Assembly (NCBI RefSeq): GCF_949628215.1
Contig: NC_134288.1
Coordinates: 7,245,182-7,309,181, forward strand
Reading direction: 5' to 3'
Source of the DNA: Phalacrocorax aristotelis
Taxonomy: Eukaryota; Chordata; Aves; Suliformes; Phalacrocoracidae
DNA length: 64,000 nt
Shown: piece after piece, positions 1 to 10,241 of the stretch
Layout of the letters: every line of letters begins with the position of its first letter
Numbering within the stretch: position 1 is the first letter of the stretch
Position numbers and translations under genes: made by a program
Notes under the pieces: generated by a model
The model's database searches: none
What the model saw: only the letters and a program-made list of their open reading frames with translations
What the model was told of the DNA's origin: nothing

Positions 1-1225
1 GATCCTTGCCCTTCTGAGGCTGTAGCTTGTGGTGAACCTGTACATGAAGGAGATCCCTCGAATGTGCAAGACACTGGAGTACATTAAAAAATATTCTCCT
101 GGGTAGTTTAACCTTCAGGAACTGAGCCCAAGTTCTAGGAGACACCCAGGGAATGGGTTCCCAGTCTTTCTGTGGGGACAGCATGAAAGAATGTTGATGG
201 CTTAGCCCCTAGCTATGGGACCCATCCATCTGCATTGTGCTTCTTGCTAGGGGGTACTTGACCCCTTCCCCTATCATGGTGATGACTTCATGGCTGTGGA
301 AGCATCTGGAGCTGCTGGAATCTGTGGGCTGGTGTTGAGCAACCTGAGAGCTCGTACCTATGGTACCCTCACAAGGGCTGGCCCCAGGGCTGTGGAGCAA
401 GAAGAAATAGTCTGGGAAAATTGCATAACCTTGGTGAGGGCAGGAGGTTTGGGCTTGTGGCTCCTTGAAGATCCAAGTGTAAAATGAGCTCTGGTGTATA
501 AATGGCCATTGTGGCCAAACAGCTGATTCTCTGAGAGGCTGTCCTGCCGCTTTGCTGCATTCACCTGACCATAGGATGGGAACTTCATTTTACAGACTTG
601 TTTGTTTACATGTGTTTTAAGAGGTGAGGTGGGGAAGCTCTTCCTTCAGGCAAGTCATTACTGATAACAAGTGCTCTTGAACGTCACACTATATTGCATT
701 GCAATTCAGCTGAACTGACAGACCAGTTTTTAACTCTTGGGTGATTAAAATAGGTTTGTTCTCAATACAAGAAGCAACAATTTGCTTTGGTGTGAGGCTT
801 CGGTGCTATGCAAACAACTGACCTATAGGTGCCAGACTCTTTTCTCTGGGAGTAGCAAGTCTTTCCACATCCCCCCTTACCCCAAACTGAAGGTATTGCT
901 TTTCTAAATGCTTTTGCTACAAACTCCTGACCAAGATACTGTTGTGTTATTTTTCACCCTGTGGGTTCAAGTGAACTTCCTGAATCTGTAGTCCTCAGGA
1001 AATTCCCCTCCCAGACTGGCTCTCACTTCTGTTATGAGAAATTCATGGGGAACTCAGCTATTTCCAGGCTGATGAAGATGATGCTTTTGGCGGAGAGGAA
1101 GTTCAGCATTTAATGTTCTTCTGATGGAAGTAGTGTGCTCAGCACAGGCTCTGAACTCCTGACCTTTTGTGAAATGCTTCTGAAGAGTTGCCTGATACTT
1201 AACACTTCTCCACCCCCATTTACAG
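1..1225 (+). other. SDC4: 3' part of SDC4 intron 1
   Basis: Non-coding sequence ending in a pyrimidine-rich tract and CAG acceptor at 1223-1225. The SDC4 promoter, 5'UTR and signal-peptide exon lie before the window. No other gene or repeat was recognised here. Confidence 0.8.
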
Positions 1226-1370
1226 GTGAGGGAAACTGAGACCATGGATGCTGGATGGCTTGGCTACCCTGCCTCTGGAGACTTGCCAGATGATGAAGAC
1301 ATTGGTGAATTCAGGCCTCACTTAACTTCTGATGATGGGTTAGATATAGATGAGGCATCTGGGTCTGGAG
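1226..1370 (+). CDS. SDC4: SDC4 exon 2: acidic, glycosaminoglycan-bearing ectodomain
   Basis: Starts in phase 0 after CAG at 1223-1225 and ends in phase 1 before GTAAGC at 1371. It encodes [10 protein letters not shown] through the first Ser-Gly sites. Confidence 0.95.
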
Positions 1371-4201
1371 GTAAGCAGGGAAGTGGGGGAAATGGGTCTT
1401 CATCAGTTGATGCTGTGAAATTTCTTCCAACACCAGCCTATGAGTGATGGGCTAAGTGCACAGCCAGAGCTCCAGAGGGAACGACAGTGTCAGGTGGAGA
1501 TGAGAAAGCCATGTGAATCGTAGTCACTCACAGATGAGAACAGTGAAAGTGACTGTACCATGATGTTGAATCACTTGGGGAGGACAGATAGAGGCCAGCC
1601 AAGCTTGTCTTACTGCAAGTGAAAAGGCATTGCACTGGCTGGATCTCTTTCTTTTTGAACTTCTGAGGAACTTAATAGTTTTTTTTAATTTTATTTTTAT
1701 TTTATTGAGGCAGTGTTAAAAGACTTAAAGTTAGTATCTCAGCTGAGGCCAAACAAGGTAAAGGACTAACTGGTGTTCAAGTGAACTCTGTGACATGCAA
1801 AGCTCCCTGCCCAAACCAGTTTCTGTAGCTCCATGTCCCTTTTACGTGAACATTTGTTTTCCCTAAAAGGGAGAGAGCAAGTGCTGAAATCGGTGCCTGA
1901 CATGTTTGGGCAGATCTGGTAACTAGAGGGCTGGTGAAGTATCCTTTAGGGATGGGTGGTAAGAGCGTTGCCCTCCACTGGCATTAGCTTAGCAAACTAT
2001 AGCAGACCTGCTTTGCAGGGCAACTCCTGGCAGTCTGGAGCATGGACCAATGGATCCAGCTGAAGATCTCTCACATGGGAGGGGTGTTGGTCTCATGGTC
2101 TTGTGCAATTAAAGCTGTTAAATAGCAAAAGTGCCTGTAGATAAGAGGGAATTGTAGTCACCAGAGAACAAGAGTCTTAGTTTGTCTGCAGTTGCTGGTA
2201 TTGCAGGAGGTGTCTGAATTCTGGAAAAATGGTATGTAATGAGAGGAGAACTTAGTGTCCTCTCTCTTAACTTTTTTTTTTCTCCCTGCTCTCTGCAGAC
2301 TACTCGGACTCTGAAGATGCCATGTATCTGACCACCATAGATACTCCTGTGGTAGGTATTGCCTCTGCATGTTTTAAGCAACACGTAGCTACTCTGGTCT
2401 GTCTGTGAAGCTTTCTGAATACCCTTCCCCCTGCAAGACGTGGCCTCAAGATGAATTTACCTGCATGAGCAGGATCAGTGTACTCATAAGGCACTAAGCA
2501 AACTCTCTCTTCCCTGCATGCCCTCCTACTTTCAATGTAGGTAGGCTGGGTGCTGCTTACTGATGGGTGTGGTTTGTCTATATTCTGTAGATATCTGACA
2601 ACTATATCCCTGGAGATGCTGAGAGAAAGATAAAAGATGAGAAGAAAAACACAATGGTGGACAATGAAATCATTCCAGACAAAGCTGTACCTGTTGAAGA
2701 GAACCTGTCCAACAAGATCTCTATGGCAAGCACAGCCAACAGCAGTATCTTTGAAAGAACAGAAGTTCTTACAGGTAATACTCCACCTTGTCCTGATAAA
2801 TCATTAATACTATAAATCAAAATGGCTTCTATTGTTCCCTGTTTCTCTGGGGAGCGGTTCCTGCTGACGGGGGAGTTGTGATGCATTACCTCTGTGACTG
2901 CCTGTAGCAGGGTCACTTCTGCCTTCTAGCCCTTAAACAGCAGAAGAGCCTACTGCTTGCTTTACTGGGGTAAACAGCTTGGTTTTGAGCCTGCCAGCTG
3001 ACTGTTGGCCTAAGTGCCACACAAGTCACGTGGCAGCTGCTCTGCACCCAGATATTACCTCAACAAGAGGTGTATCTAGCCATAAATCAATGACTTCATA
3101 GGCTTTCATATCAAATGCAGGCGTTTTCCTTCTAACCTCTGCCCAAGTCCTGCCTTTTTTGAGCCTTGCCAGGAACCAAACAACTAGTCTAAGGGCTGTG
3201 AACACCTAGTCAGCTGTTATGAATCTGAGTACCTCTGTCTAGAGCAAAACCAAGTGACTGGCTTCCCCTCAGCATGTGGGACAGATCTGTCTCAAGGCCC
3301 ACTTCATCAAGCACTTGGCCTGATGGTCCAAGAACAAACCTCGGCACATCTTGCTGATCTGCAGCCATCCTCCCAGTCGGAGGAGCGACTGGAAGAGTGG
3401 ATTGCAAAGCCACCTAACAAAGAAGCTGATTTAGTGCAATGAGTAGGGTGTCACAGCAAAGGATAAAGTTCACTGAAGTCTTGTGGCCACCCTTGGTGTG
3501 ATGAGTGAGAAAATCTTGGTGGTTTTTGTGGGTTTGTGGCCTTCAGTTGTTGGGGTGATGTTTAGAGGGAGGTGATGGTGGTGGTAGTGGGATGTTGCTG
3601 TTTAACTGAAATACAGAGTCCCCAGAGTGTGCTCACACGCAGTTAAAGCATTCAGCTCAGACCTATACCATTTTCCTGGAGTTGATGCTGTTTGTGGGTT
3701 GTGGTGGGGCTTTTTGGGGTGGGGGTGTCATGTTTGTCTCCACACAGGGAAGATGTCTTTCTGCCAAAAGTTTTCTTGCACAAATCTGGAAGATTAACTC
3801 AAACTGGTTAATGTGGAACATGTGATTATTCTATGGTTGGCTTGAAAGCAACTTCTGGCCTTTTCCAATAACATCTGCTGTTGCTGAAAATGCCAGCACA
3901 TATGGTGACAGGCACACGGGCAACACTGGCACTCTGGAGGCAGTTCTGGGGGCTGGTACTCTTGAAGCAGACTTTTGAGATGTAGCTGATGGTTTGGAGT
4001 TGTCCAGGAGTTTAGACTTACTCTATACTCTATTTTTTTTCCTCCCCAGCTCTCATTGCAGGAGGGGCAGTGGGCCTCCTGTTTGCTGTCTTCCTGATCC
4101 TCCTCTTGGTCTATCGCATGAAGAAAAAGGACGAAGGCAGTTATGACCTTGGGAAGAAACCGATCTACAAGAAAGCCCCTACAAATGAGTTCTATGCTTA
4201 A
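1226..4201 (+). CDS. SDC4: Syndecan-4 (exons 2-5 of 5; 5' partial)
   Basis: Transmembrane heparan-sulfate proteoglycan of focal adhesions. It is a co-receptor for fibronectin and growth factors and signals through PKC-alpha and PIP2. The exons join in frame as 1226-1370, 2299-2351, 2591-2774 and 4050-4201, giving 177 residues plus stop; the signal-peptide exon is outside the window. In this fragment, Ser-Gly glycosaminoglycan sites in acidic context lie in residues 17-48 ([27 protein letters not shown]). The sequons NLS and NSS precede a 22-residue membrane segment at 128-149 ([14 protein letters not shown] core). The 28-residue tail has C1 [13 protein letters not shown], the syndecan-4-specific V region [11 protein letters not shown] and the PDZ-binding C2 EFYA. 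The V region and tail length exclude syndecans 1-3. All introns are GT-AG with compatible phases. Identification from the exons is firm; the paralogue call rests on the V region. Confidence 0.97.
2299..2351 (+). CDS. SDC4: SDC4 exon 3: short acidic ectodomain exon
   Basis: 53 bp between CTCTGCAG and GTAGGT. With the carried G it reads [18 protein letters not shown]. It completes the SGSGDYSD cluster, and the tyrosines in acidic context are candidate sulfation sites. Confidence 0.93.
2591..2774 (+). CDS. SDC4: SDC4 exon 4: membrane-proximal ectodomain
   Basis: Acceptor TTCTGTAG, donor GTAATA. It encodes [11 protein letters not shown] through [11 protein letters not shown], covering the cell-binding and shedding region with the sequons NLS and NSS. 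Confidence 0.95.
2775..4049 (+). other. SDC4: SDC4 intron 4
   Basis: GT-AG intron of 1,275 bp with no repeat or second gene recognised. Open frames inside it (for example 3254-3442) lack any family resemblance. Confidence 0.85.
4050..4201 (+). CDS. SDC4: SDC4 exon 5: transmembrane helix, cytoplasmic tail, stop
   Basis: Follows CCTCCCCAG at 4041-4049. It encodes the whole membrane segment and the 28-residue tail ending EFYA, with TAA at 4199-4201. Confidence 0.97.
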
Positions 4202-4439
4202 AGCTCCGCAGCACCTTGTGCCCATCAAGGGACAAACAGACTGTGTGGAAACACTGTGCACTCGGATGAGATGTGCTGAACAAATACTCTTTTTGGATTG
4301 AATTTCAAAGTGACTTTGAGGAAAAAAAACTTCCTACGTGACCCTTCCCATCCCACTCAGCTATCAAGGGCCCAATGAAATACAAAGAGTCTGAAAAAAA
4401 TCCTCAGTGTATTTTTTTTTCTAAAGCTAGTGTAAAAAG

Positions 4440-4445
4440 AATAAA
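4440..4445 (+). terminator. SDC4: Proximal polyadenylation signal of SDC4 (AATAAA)
   Basis: Perfect AATAAA hexamer 239 bp after the stop codon; it would give a short 3'UTR. Confidence 0.5.
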
Positions 4446-4965
4446 GATGCCAAATTTTCTGCTTGGTTATATAGAGGGTGTATAAACACAAAACAGACTG
4501 TATGGGAGCAAACACCATGTGTTTGCATCCAGTGTGCCGTGCTCAGATTGGCTGCTTCTATAGAAGATAGCTTTTTTTTTATAAACCTTGCTAATAGATG
4601 TCTTGCAGCAGGCTGTTGATGTGAAGCATTTTGTGGAGAACTATTTATGAATCTCTTACACTACAGATAAATGTTGCCTTATCAGGGAGTAAAAGGCCCA
4701 TAGGGGCTCAAAAATCCCTGAATGCCACAAAGGGCCTATGGGAATGTCTTCCCCAGGAGACTTCTGTCTCTTCCTGTCCACCGCAGGCAAGGGTCATTAG
4801 TCCATGAAATCAGGACAGCCAGTTTTGTTTGGCTATGATGACACCCTTTCCTTGCTTTCGGTCTCTTACCTTTTTCTTACGGATTGCTTGTAGGATTTTT
4901 TAATAACAATTTTAAAGAAAATAGCCTAATGTTTATATAAAAGTTTGTAGAAATTGTTTTGAAAT

Positions 4966-4971
4966 AATAAA
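4966..4971 (+). terminator. SDC4: Distal polyadenylation signal of SDC4 (AATAAA)
   Basis: AATAAA about 765 bp after the stop codon, followed by T-rich sequence suitable as a downstream element. Likely the main 3' end. Confidence 0.65.
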
Positions 4972-4990
4972 AAAATCTACTTTTTTAATT

Positions 4991-7900
4991 TCCTCAGATT
5001 TATTTTTTCAATCCCTTTGTGTTTCCTTTGGCCGGGCATTTCTCTAGAGATATTGTTTTATGATTCATATTCTGAAGCAAAGCAGAGTTAGCTACAGTGT
5101 GTTACAGGTTTCTTCTAGTTCTATAGCAGCTACTGTAGAGGCTAAAAGATATTTATGGTTTTCCCATAACTTCTTTAGAATTTGATTTTTTTTTTTAAAT
5201 AGTTATTTATAGTTTCTGAAATGGCTGTTCTCACTTGGTAACTTTTATCCTCCTTATGTAAAACACTAATATAATGAGTCTCTGAAAACTATTTAAGCTT
5301 TATTCTGTGAATTTTAATTATAAATTTAAGGCAATAACTTCTAGGATTAATCTGTATGCAAAATTGGATTCAAATATGATTGAAGTAGGGAGAAGACAAG
5401 AGTGTTTCTAGCCTGTAATATATTATAATCAGTTTTATAAAGCTATATATTATATGTCTTACTGAGAAATATACAGTGAAGAGTGAAAAGGCTGGAGTCA
5501 ATTCTTCAACAGCCTTACTGCGTGCAAGAGGCTTGATCTCGGTTGTACTGCTGTTTGTCCAGCATCTTGTCTAGAGCACAAGTGGGCTGGTGCTAGGGAG
5601 GGCGGCTTGGAGCAGCCCGAGCCCTGAGGCTCTGTCGCCGTGTCCTGGGCTGCGCCTGGAAGCAGGCTGCAGTCAGGGATGTGCCGGGTTTGATCCTCTG
5701 AGTTAAAGCAGAGATCCCTGTCTCTGTTCTGGGGTTGTTTTGAAGCAGGTGTCGGAAGCTTGCAGTACAGGGAAAATAACTTTGTGTTGGGGGCTGGCTG
5801 TGCCACGAGTCCCTGGTGGTACTGTGCCGAGTACCTGCCTCTTGCAGAAGGCTGGCTTTGGTAGGTCTAAGTCTGCCTTGGCAGCATCTCCCAGCTGGGA
5901 GCACTGAACTTTCAGACTGCTAGCTCTGAACCTCCTGCCATGGGTTTTTCTTAATCTATCATGTACCTAACTCCTACCTCTACTGAGAGTTAGACCAATT
6001 CCCCCAGTGCTCCTAGAGCAAAGGGTAACGCGTGTGTCCGATACCTCTGTTTCAGGAGGGTGTTACAAACTACTTCATGCAAGTTGTGTCCTACTGCAGC
6101 TCTCTGAATCTGGTGTGGTCTAAGATAAAAATCTGAGTGTAGGTCCCTAAACTGTGTAACTGTGTAGGCAGCACAAAACTGGACAGTTGCGAAGGCTGTT
6201 TAGAATCTCCTGAAACCTCCTTACCGAGGCTTTGTTGTAGGCTTGAGGACAAATTTGTAGATGCAAGGGAATAAATTCAGCTTCAGCAATAGCAGCTGCT
6301 TCTCAGAGCTGTGCAGGCGAAACGGAGATCACAGGGGGACCGTGTATTGAGACATCGCTGAGAGAGGACTTTTCCCTGGGCTCCTCCTCCAGGTTGACTC
6401 ACTTACTTGGTTCCTGTACAAGTGTGTTCAGGGAAGCTGCGGGCTCTGGGAGGCGCTGAAAACTGCACAGAGGTCACTGCAGACTGGGAAAGAGAGGGAG
6501 GATTTTACTGCCTGTGGACAGCACTACCAGGAAGGCAGGAGTGGTGTCTGCTTCTCGGGATATTTAGATTCTCTTGTGTAATTGCTCTTGGGGATTTTCC
6601 ACTGCTTTACTGGTTATTTTTTTTTCCCCAAATAAACTGGTACTTTCTAAAATTGGCTTTTTGGACTGTTTCTGATCTGAAATTACTTTTGGGAGTTGGA
6701 TAAGAGGGAGTTCATGTTTGTGTAACTTCTTGGTTTACCGAAGGGGGAGGCACGCTGGGATCCAGCTTGGTGGTGGCCTGCAGCTCAGAGGGGCTTTGTG
6801 AGCTGTTCTCCAGCTGTTGTCAGCATCTGGCCCATGAGTGACTCCTACAGGACCAGTGCCACTGGGTTTCTGGAGCTACTGAAGCTCCTCCAGGAAAGTA
6901 AAGCAGACAGAGCACAGCAGGAGGATGTCAGCCCATCCTTTCTCTGGTGATCAGGTCTGTGATGACGCTTTGAGGGGGCTGTCCCCTTGCACCCGGAGGG
7001 GACAGAGGGAGGTAGAGATGGGCTTGTGCATGTCCGCTGGCAACAGCAGTGCGTTCCTGTGACTTCAAACATAGTGGAGCAATGTGCAGAGGGTCTTGCT
7101 TGACCAAGTTTGACTGGTGTGGGCCTTCAAGCGGGAGTAGAGCTGTTCCAGCTTCCCTGGGACCAGTTGCTCTGGGAGCAAGTCCAAAGGGGGTTCCGTG
7201 CTGTTTTGGACCAAAGCAGCTCTTAAGTGAGATCTAGAAGCAGCTGCTGCTTCTCCAAGCCCCTCTGCTCTGACAGCTTGGTGCTCTCGAGGGATGGGAC
7301 CAATCTGTCTCCCTCAGCATGTGGGAGAGGGCGGGCTGTGTGGAGACCCAGGCTGCTTCTCCTGGCTTCTCCTAAGAAGCGCTGTATTTAAATGGATTAT
7401 TGTCCTTGAAAAAAATCTAATTCCCTTCTCCCTTGTGGGAACTCCTGCCCCAGGTGGTTAGTATTAACAGGGATGGAGGAAACAAATTAGGACTAGTACA
7501 CAGACTCCCTCCGGGGTGAGGGAGTAGCAAACACTTGCTTTGCTCCTTGTTGCCTGGGCTGTCACCGGTGTGCTCTCAAAGCTCTTCTGAGAATCTGCTT
7601 CTGGTACTGCGAAGACAACTCGTGCTCGCTGGGCTGGTCTTTGCTCTGTGGGAGCTGCTGTTTGTCAGTACATTGGTGACATGCACCTGCGATCTTCCTG
7701 TTCTTGTGCCGTGTGTGGCTGTGACAGGTTCTTGGACGTGCTTCTTGGAACAACCTATGTTTGTCTTCCTTCCCCCCTCCCCTCCCCCTTTCTCTCCTGG
7801 GCTTCATCTCTCTGTTGCAAGAATCGCGTGTACTTTCCAAAACCGCCCTCAGCGTAAAAGCGCCTTGTTTTTGCAAAGCAATCTGGATGGGTACTCTGCA

Positions 7901-9230
7901 AATCCCTGGAGCACAAGCCTGGCTGCCTGCCTGTGCTTGCAGAGCCGCAGATCCTGGGATGGATTTGTCACAGTTCCCTCTGCCTTTCTGCCCTCCCCAG
8001 CCAGCCTGCCTATATCTGGTGTTAGCTGAGGGGCGACCCACATTAACACCTTGTGAATTCCTGGTCTTCAGCTCTGACCCCTGAGATGATGCTCAGTTTT
8101 TTTTCCTCCTAGTGCTGCTCTGGTTTTAAAAACAAAACCCTGAGAGCTGTCTTCACCTGGCTTGAAAATAGCTGTGGAACCATCCTGGGTAACGATGTGA
8201 TCAAGTGGCCATGGGCAGGCAGCTCTGCCCTTCCCAAACGCTCCCTGGCAGGAGAGGCCTGGGGGAAAGAGCATAGGAACTGGAAAATGAAGAGTGCCCT
8301 TTACTTTATGGCTTCCGGGGGGGTTTGAGGTAGAATTCCTGGGTGTTTGGGTCCCTTGTTTTGCAGGGTGAGCCTCAGTACTGAGGTATGTGCTGTGCTG
8401 CACTGTGTGCCAGAGAGGGTCACAGAGACAGTGTGCAATAGTGTTGGTGATAGCGGTGCCTGTCCTCACCTCCTCTAACCCTCTGGAGGGCACAGGGCAC
8501 CCACCTCTCTGGGCAGGACACCCAGACTGCCCGCAGAGACCGTGGAGTCTGGGTGGGTACAATTCCTGCAACCCAGAGACATGGTGTTTCCCTCAAGCAT
8601 CCCCCAGCCCGCTGGGTGCTGAGCAGGGTGCACAGCTGGGCTCCCCATGGCTGCAGGCAGGGGAGAGGGTGAGCAGGGAGAGCCCAGGGGGTGGGGGTCC
8701 TAGTGCAGCGCTCCCCGGCCCACTGGGGCTGGAGGGCACCAGTGGGGGTCACTGGGCTCCCCAGTCAGCCAGGTGAGCTGGGGCTGTGTGGGAGGTAATG
8801 GGGCAGGTTGTCCTCAGGGCTGGGGCCTGATGGGTGAAAACCTTCCTCCTTTGCTGCAGGGATGTTTCCATCGATGGGGCTAAACTCCTTCAGCTCCTCC
8901 TTTGCCCTCCTCTGCCCCATCTTGCTTGGTGCCAGCTCCAGTGCAGGCGGTGCTGCCCACAGGTCTGGCGTCCTTGGGGTGCCGAGCCCAGCACGCACAC
9001 CCAAGTGCCTCCTCGGGGGTTGTGTTTTGGACAGGCTCTGAGGAACAGGGAAGCCGGGATGCTCGCTGTCCCGGGACGGAGCAGCGCTGCCCACGCAGGC
9101 TGACAACAAACACCCCGTGGATGAGGAGGCTGGGGGTTTTGTACCAGCGGTTGCATGGGAGTGTAGCAGCGCTGTTCTGGGTTTCGACTGCAAACTCTGG
9201 ACTGCCGCTGCCTGCCTGGTTTCCCTGCCC
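4991..9230. other. Intergenic DNA downstream of SDC4
   Basis: AT-rich to about 5480, then of mixed and rising GC. I see no coding exon with splice sites and family similarity. Isolated AATAAA hexamers occur at about 6270 and at 6631-6636 on the + strand, without a recognisable transcript. The overlapping open frames between 7535 and 8776 look like chance frames in GC-rich DNA. Confidence 0.6.
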
Positions 9231-9278
9231 AGCCCTCCCGCCTGCCCACCAGCCCCCTTTTCCTGGGAGCCCTGGCAG

Positions 9279-9336
9279 AGCCCCGCCGCCGGGCCCACCC
9301 GTGACATAGCCCCGCCGCCGGGCCCACCCGTGACAT
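9279..9336 (+). repeat. 29-bp tandem duplication
   Basis: Two identical direct copies (9279-9307 and 9308-9336) of a unit starting AGCCCCGCCGCCGGG and ending CCCGTGACAT. It lies just before the larger C-rich minisatellite. Confidence 0.9.
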
Positions 9337-9429
9337 CCCCCCGCCCCGACACGGCTCCCGGGGCCGTCCCCGCCCGCTCCGCCTTGTGTCTGCTGCCACC
9401 TCCTGGGCAAACCCCGCCCGCCACGGACG

Positions 9430-9800
9430 GAGCCCTGCCCGCCCCCCGCCCCCCCGAAGCCCCCCTGCCCCCCCGCCGCCCCCCCGCCGCCCACCTGCCC
9501 CCCCGCCGCCCGCCCACTGCCCGCCCGCCCGCCGCCCCCCCGAAGCCCCCCTGCCCCCCCGCCGCCACCCCGCCGCCCGCCCACTGCCCGCCCGCCCGCC
9601 GCCACCCCGAAGCCCCCCTGCCCCCCCGCCGCCCACCTGCCCCCCCGCCGCCCGCCCACTGCCCGCCCGCCCGCCGCCACCCCGAAGCCCCCCTGCCCCC
9701 CCGCCGCCCACCTGCCCCCCCGCCGCCCGCCCACTGCCCGCCCGCCCGCCGCCCCCCCGAAGCCCCCTGCCCCCCCGCCGTCCCCCCGCCGCCCGCCGGG
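9430..9800 (+). repeat. C-rich minisatellite, about 75-bp unit, five copies
   Basis: The landmark GAAG within CCCCCGAAGCCCCC recurs at about 9456, 9542, 9609, 9684 and 9759, giving spacings of 86, 67, 75 and 75 bp. The rest of each unit is CCCCCCCGCCGCC, CCACCTGCC and GCCCGCCCGCCGCC blocks. The minus strand is extremely G-rich and can form G-quadruplexes. Long Gly/Arg/Ala or Pro frames across it are artefacts of composition. Confidence 0.9.
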
Positions 9801-9997
9801 CTCTGCCCTCCCTTCCCCGCTGCTCCCGCCACCGGGGAGCGGATTTTTTGGGGGGCTTCTCTGTTAACTAGAGGCTGCCCGGCCGTGGCGCCCCGCCGCG
9901 GGTGGGAATTTCTCGGCAAGCCGCGGGCTCGGAGACAGGACTGCGAATTGCAATCACACAAATACCGTTAGGAATGCCAGCCGTTGCTGAGTGTGCT

Positions 9998-10241
9998 TCC
10001 CCCCCTTTTTTCCGTTTTTTTCCTTCCCCCCCTTCACCCCTTTTCCCTCTTCTCCTTCCTTTTTTACATTTTCTTTTTTCTTTTTCCTTATTTATTTTTA
10101 TCCCCCACCTTTTCCCCTTTTTACCCCTATTTTTAACTTCCCCCATATTTTCCTTTTTTTAAAATTATTTTTCCTCTTCTGCTCCCCCCCTCTTTTATTT
10201 TTTCCTTTTTCCCTCCCTATTTTTTTTTCTTCTCTTCTCCA
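9998..10241 (+). repeat. Polypyrimidine (C/T) tract, about 240 bp
   Basis: Almost uninterrupted C and T on the + strand, with a few A bases (TTTTTTACATTTTC, TTATTTATTTTTATC). Mirror-like C/T runs of this kind can form triplex DNA. The tract may be a decayed simple repeat. Confidence 0.88.

Larger units (their letters stand above)
4202..4990 (+). other. SDC4: SDC4 3'UTR
   Basis: AT-rich non-coding sequence after the stop codon, with ATTTA motifs (for example CTATTTATG near 4641) and two candidate polyadenylation hexamers. The distal end is inferred from the second hexamer. The AT-rich sequence continues to about 5480, so a longer UTR isoform is possible. Confidence 0.75.

Noticed and set aside
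2775-4049. Extra SDC4 exon from the 62-codon frame at 3254-3442
   Set aside because: Known syndecan-4 exons join in phase without it, and its sequence has no syndecan features.
8765-9961. 398-codon minus-strand open frame rich in Gly, Arg and Ala
   Set aside because: It arises from translating the C-rich minisatellite. All three frames on both strands stay open there, and there is no splice or family signal.
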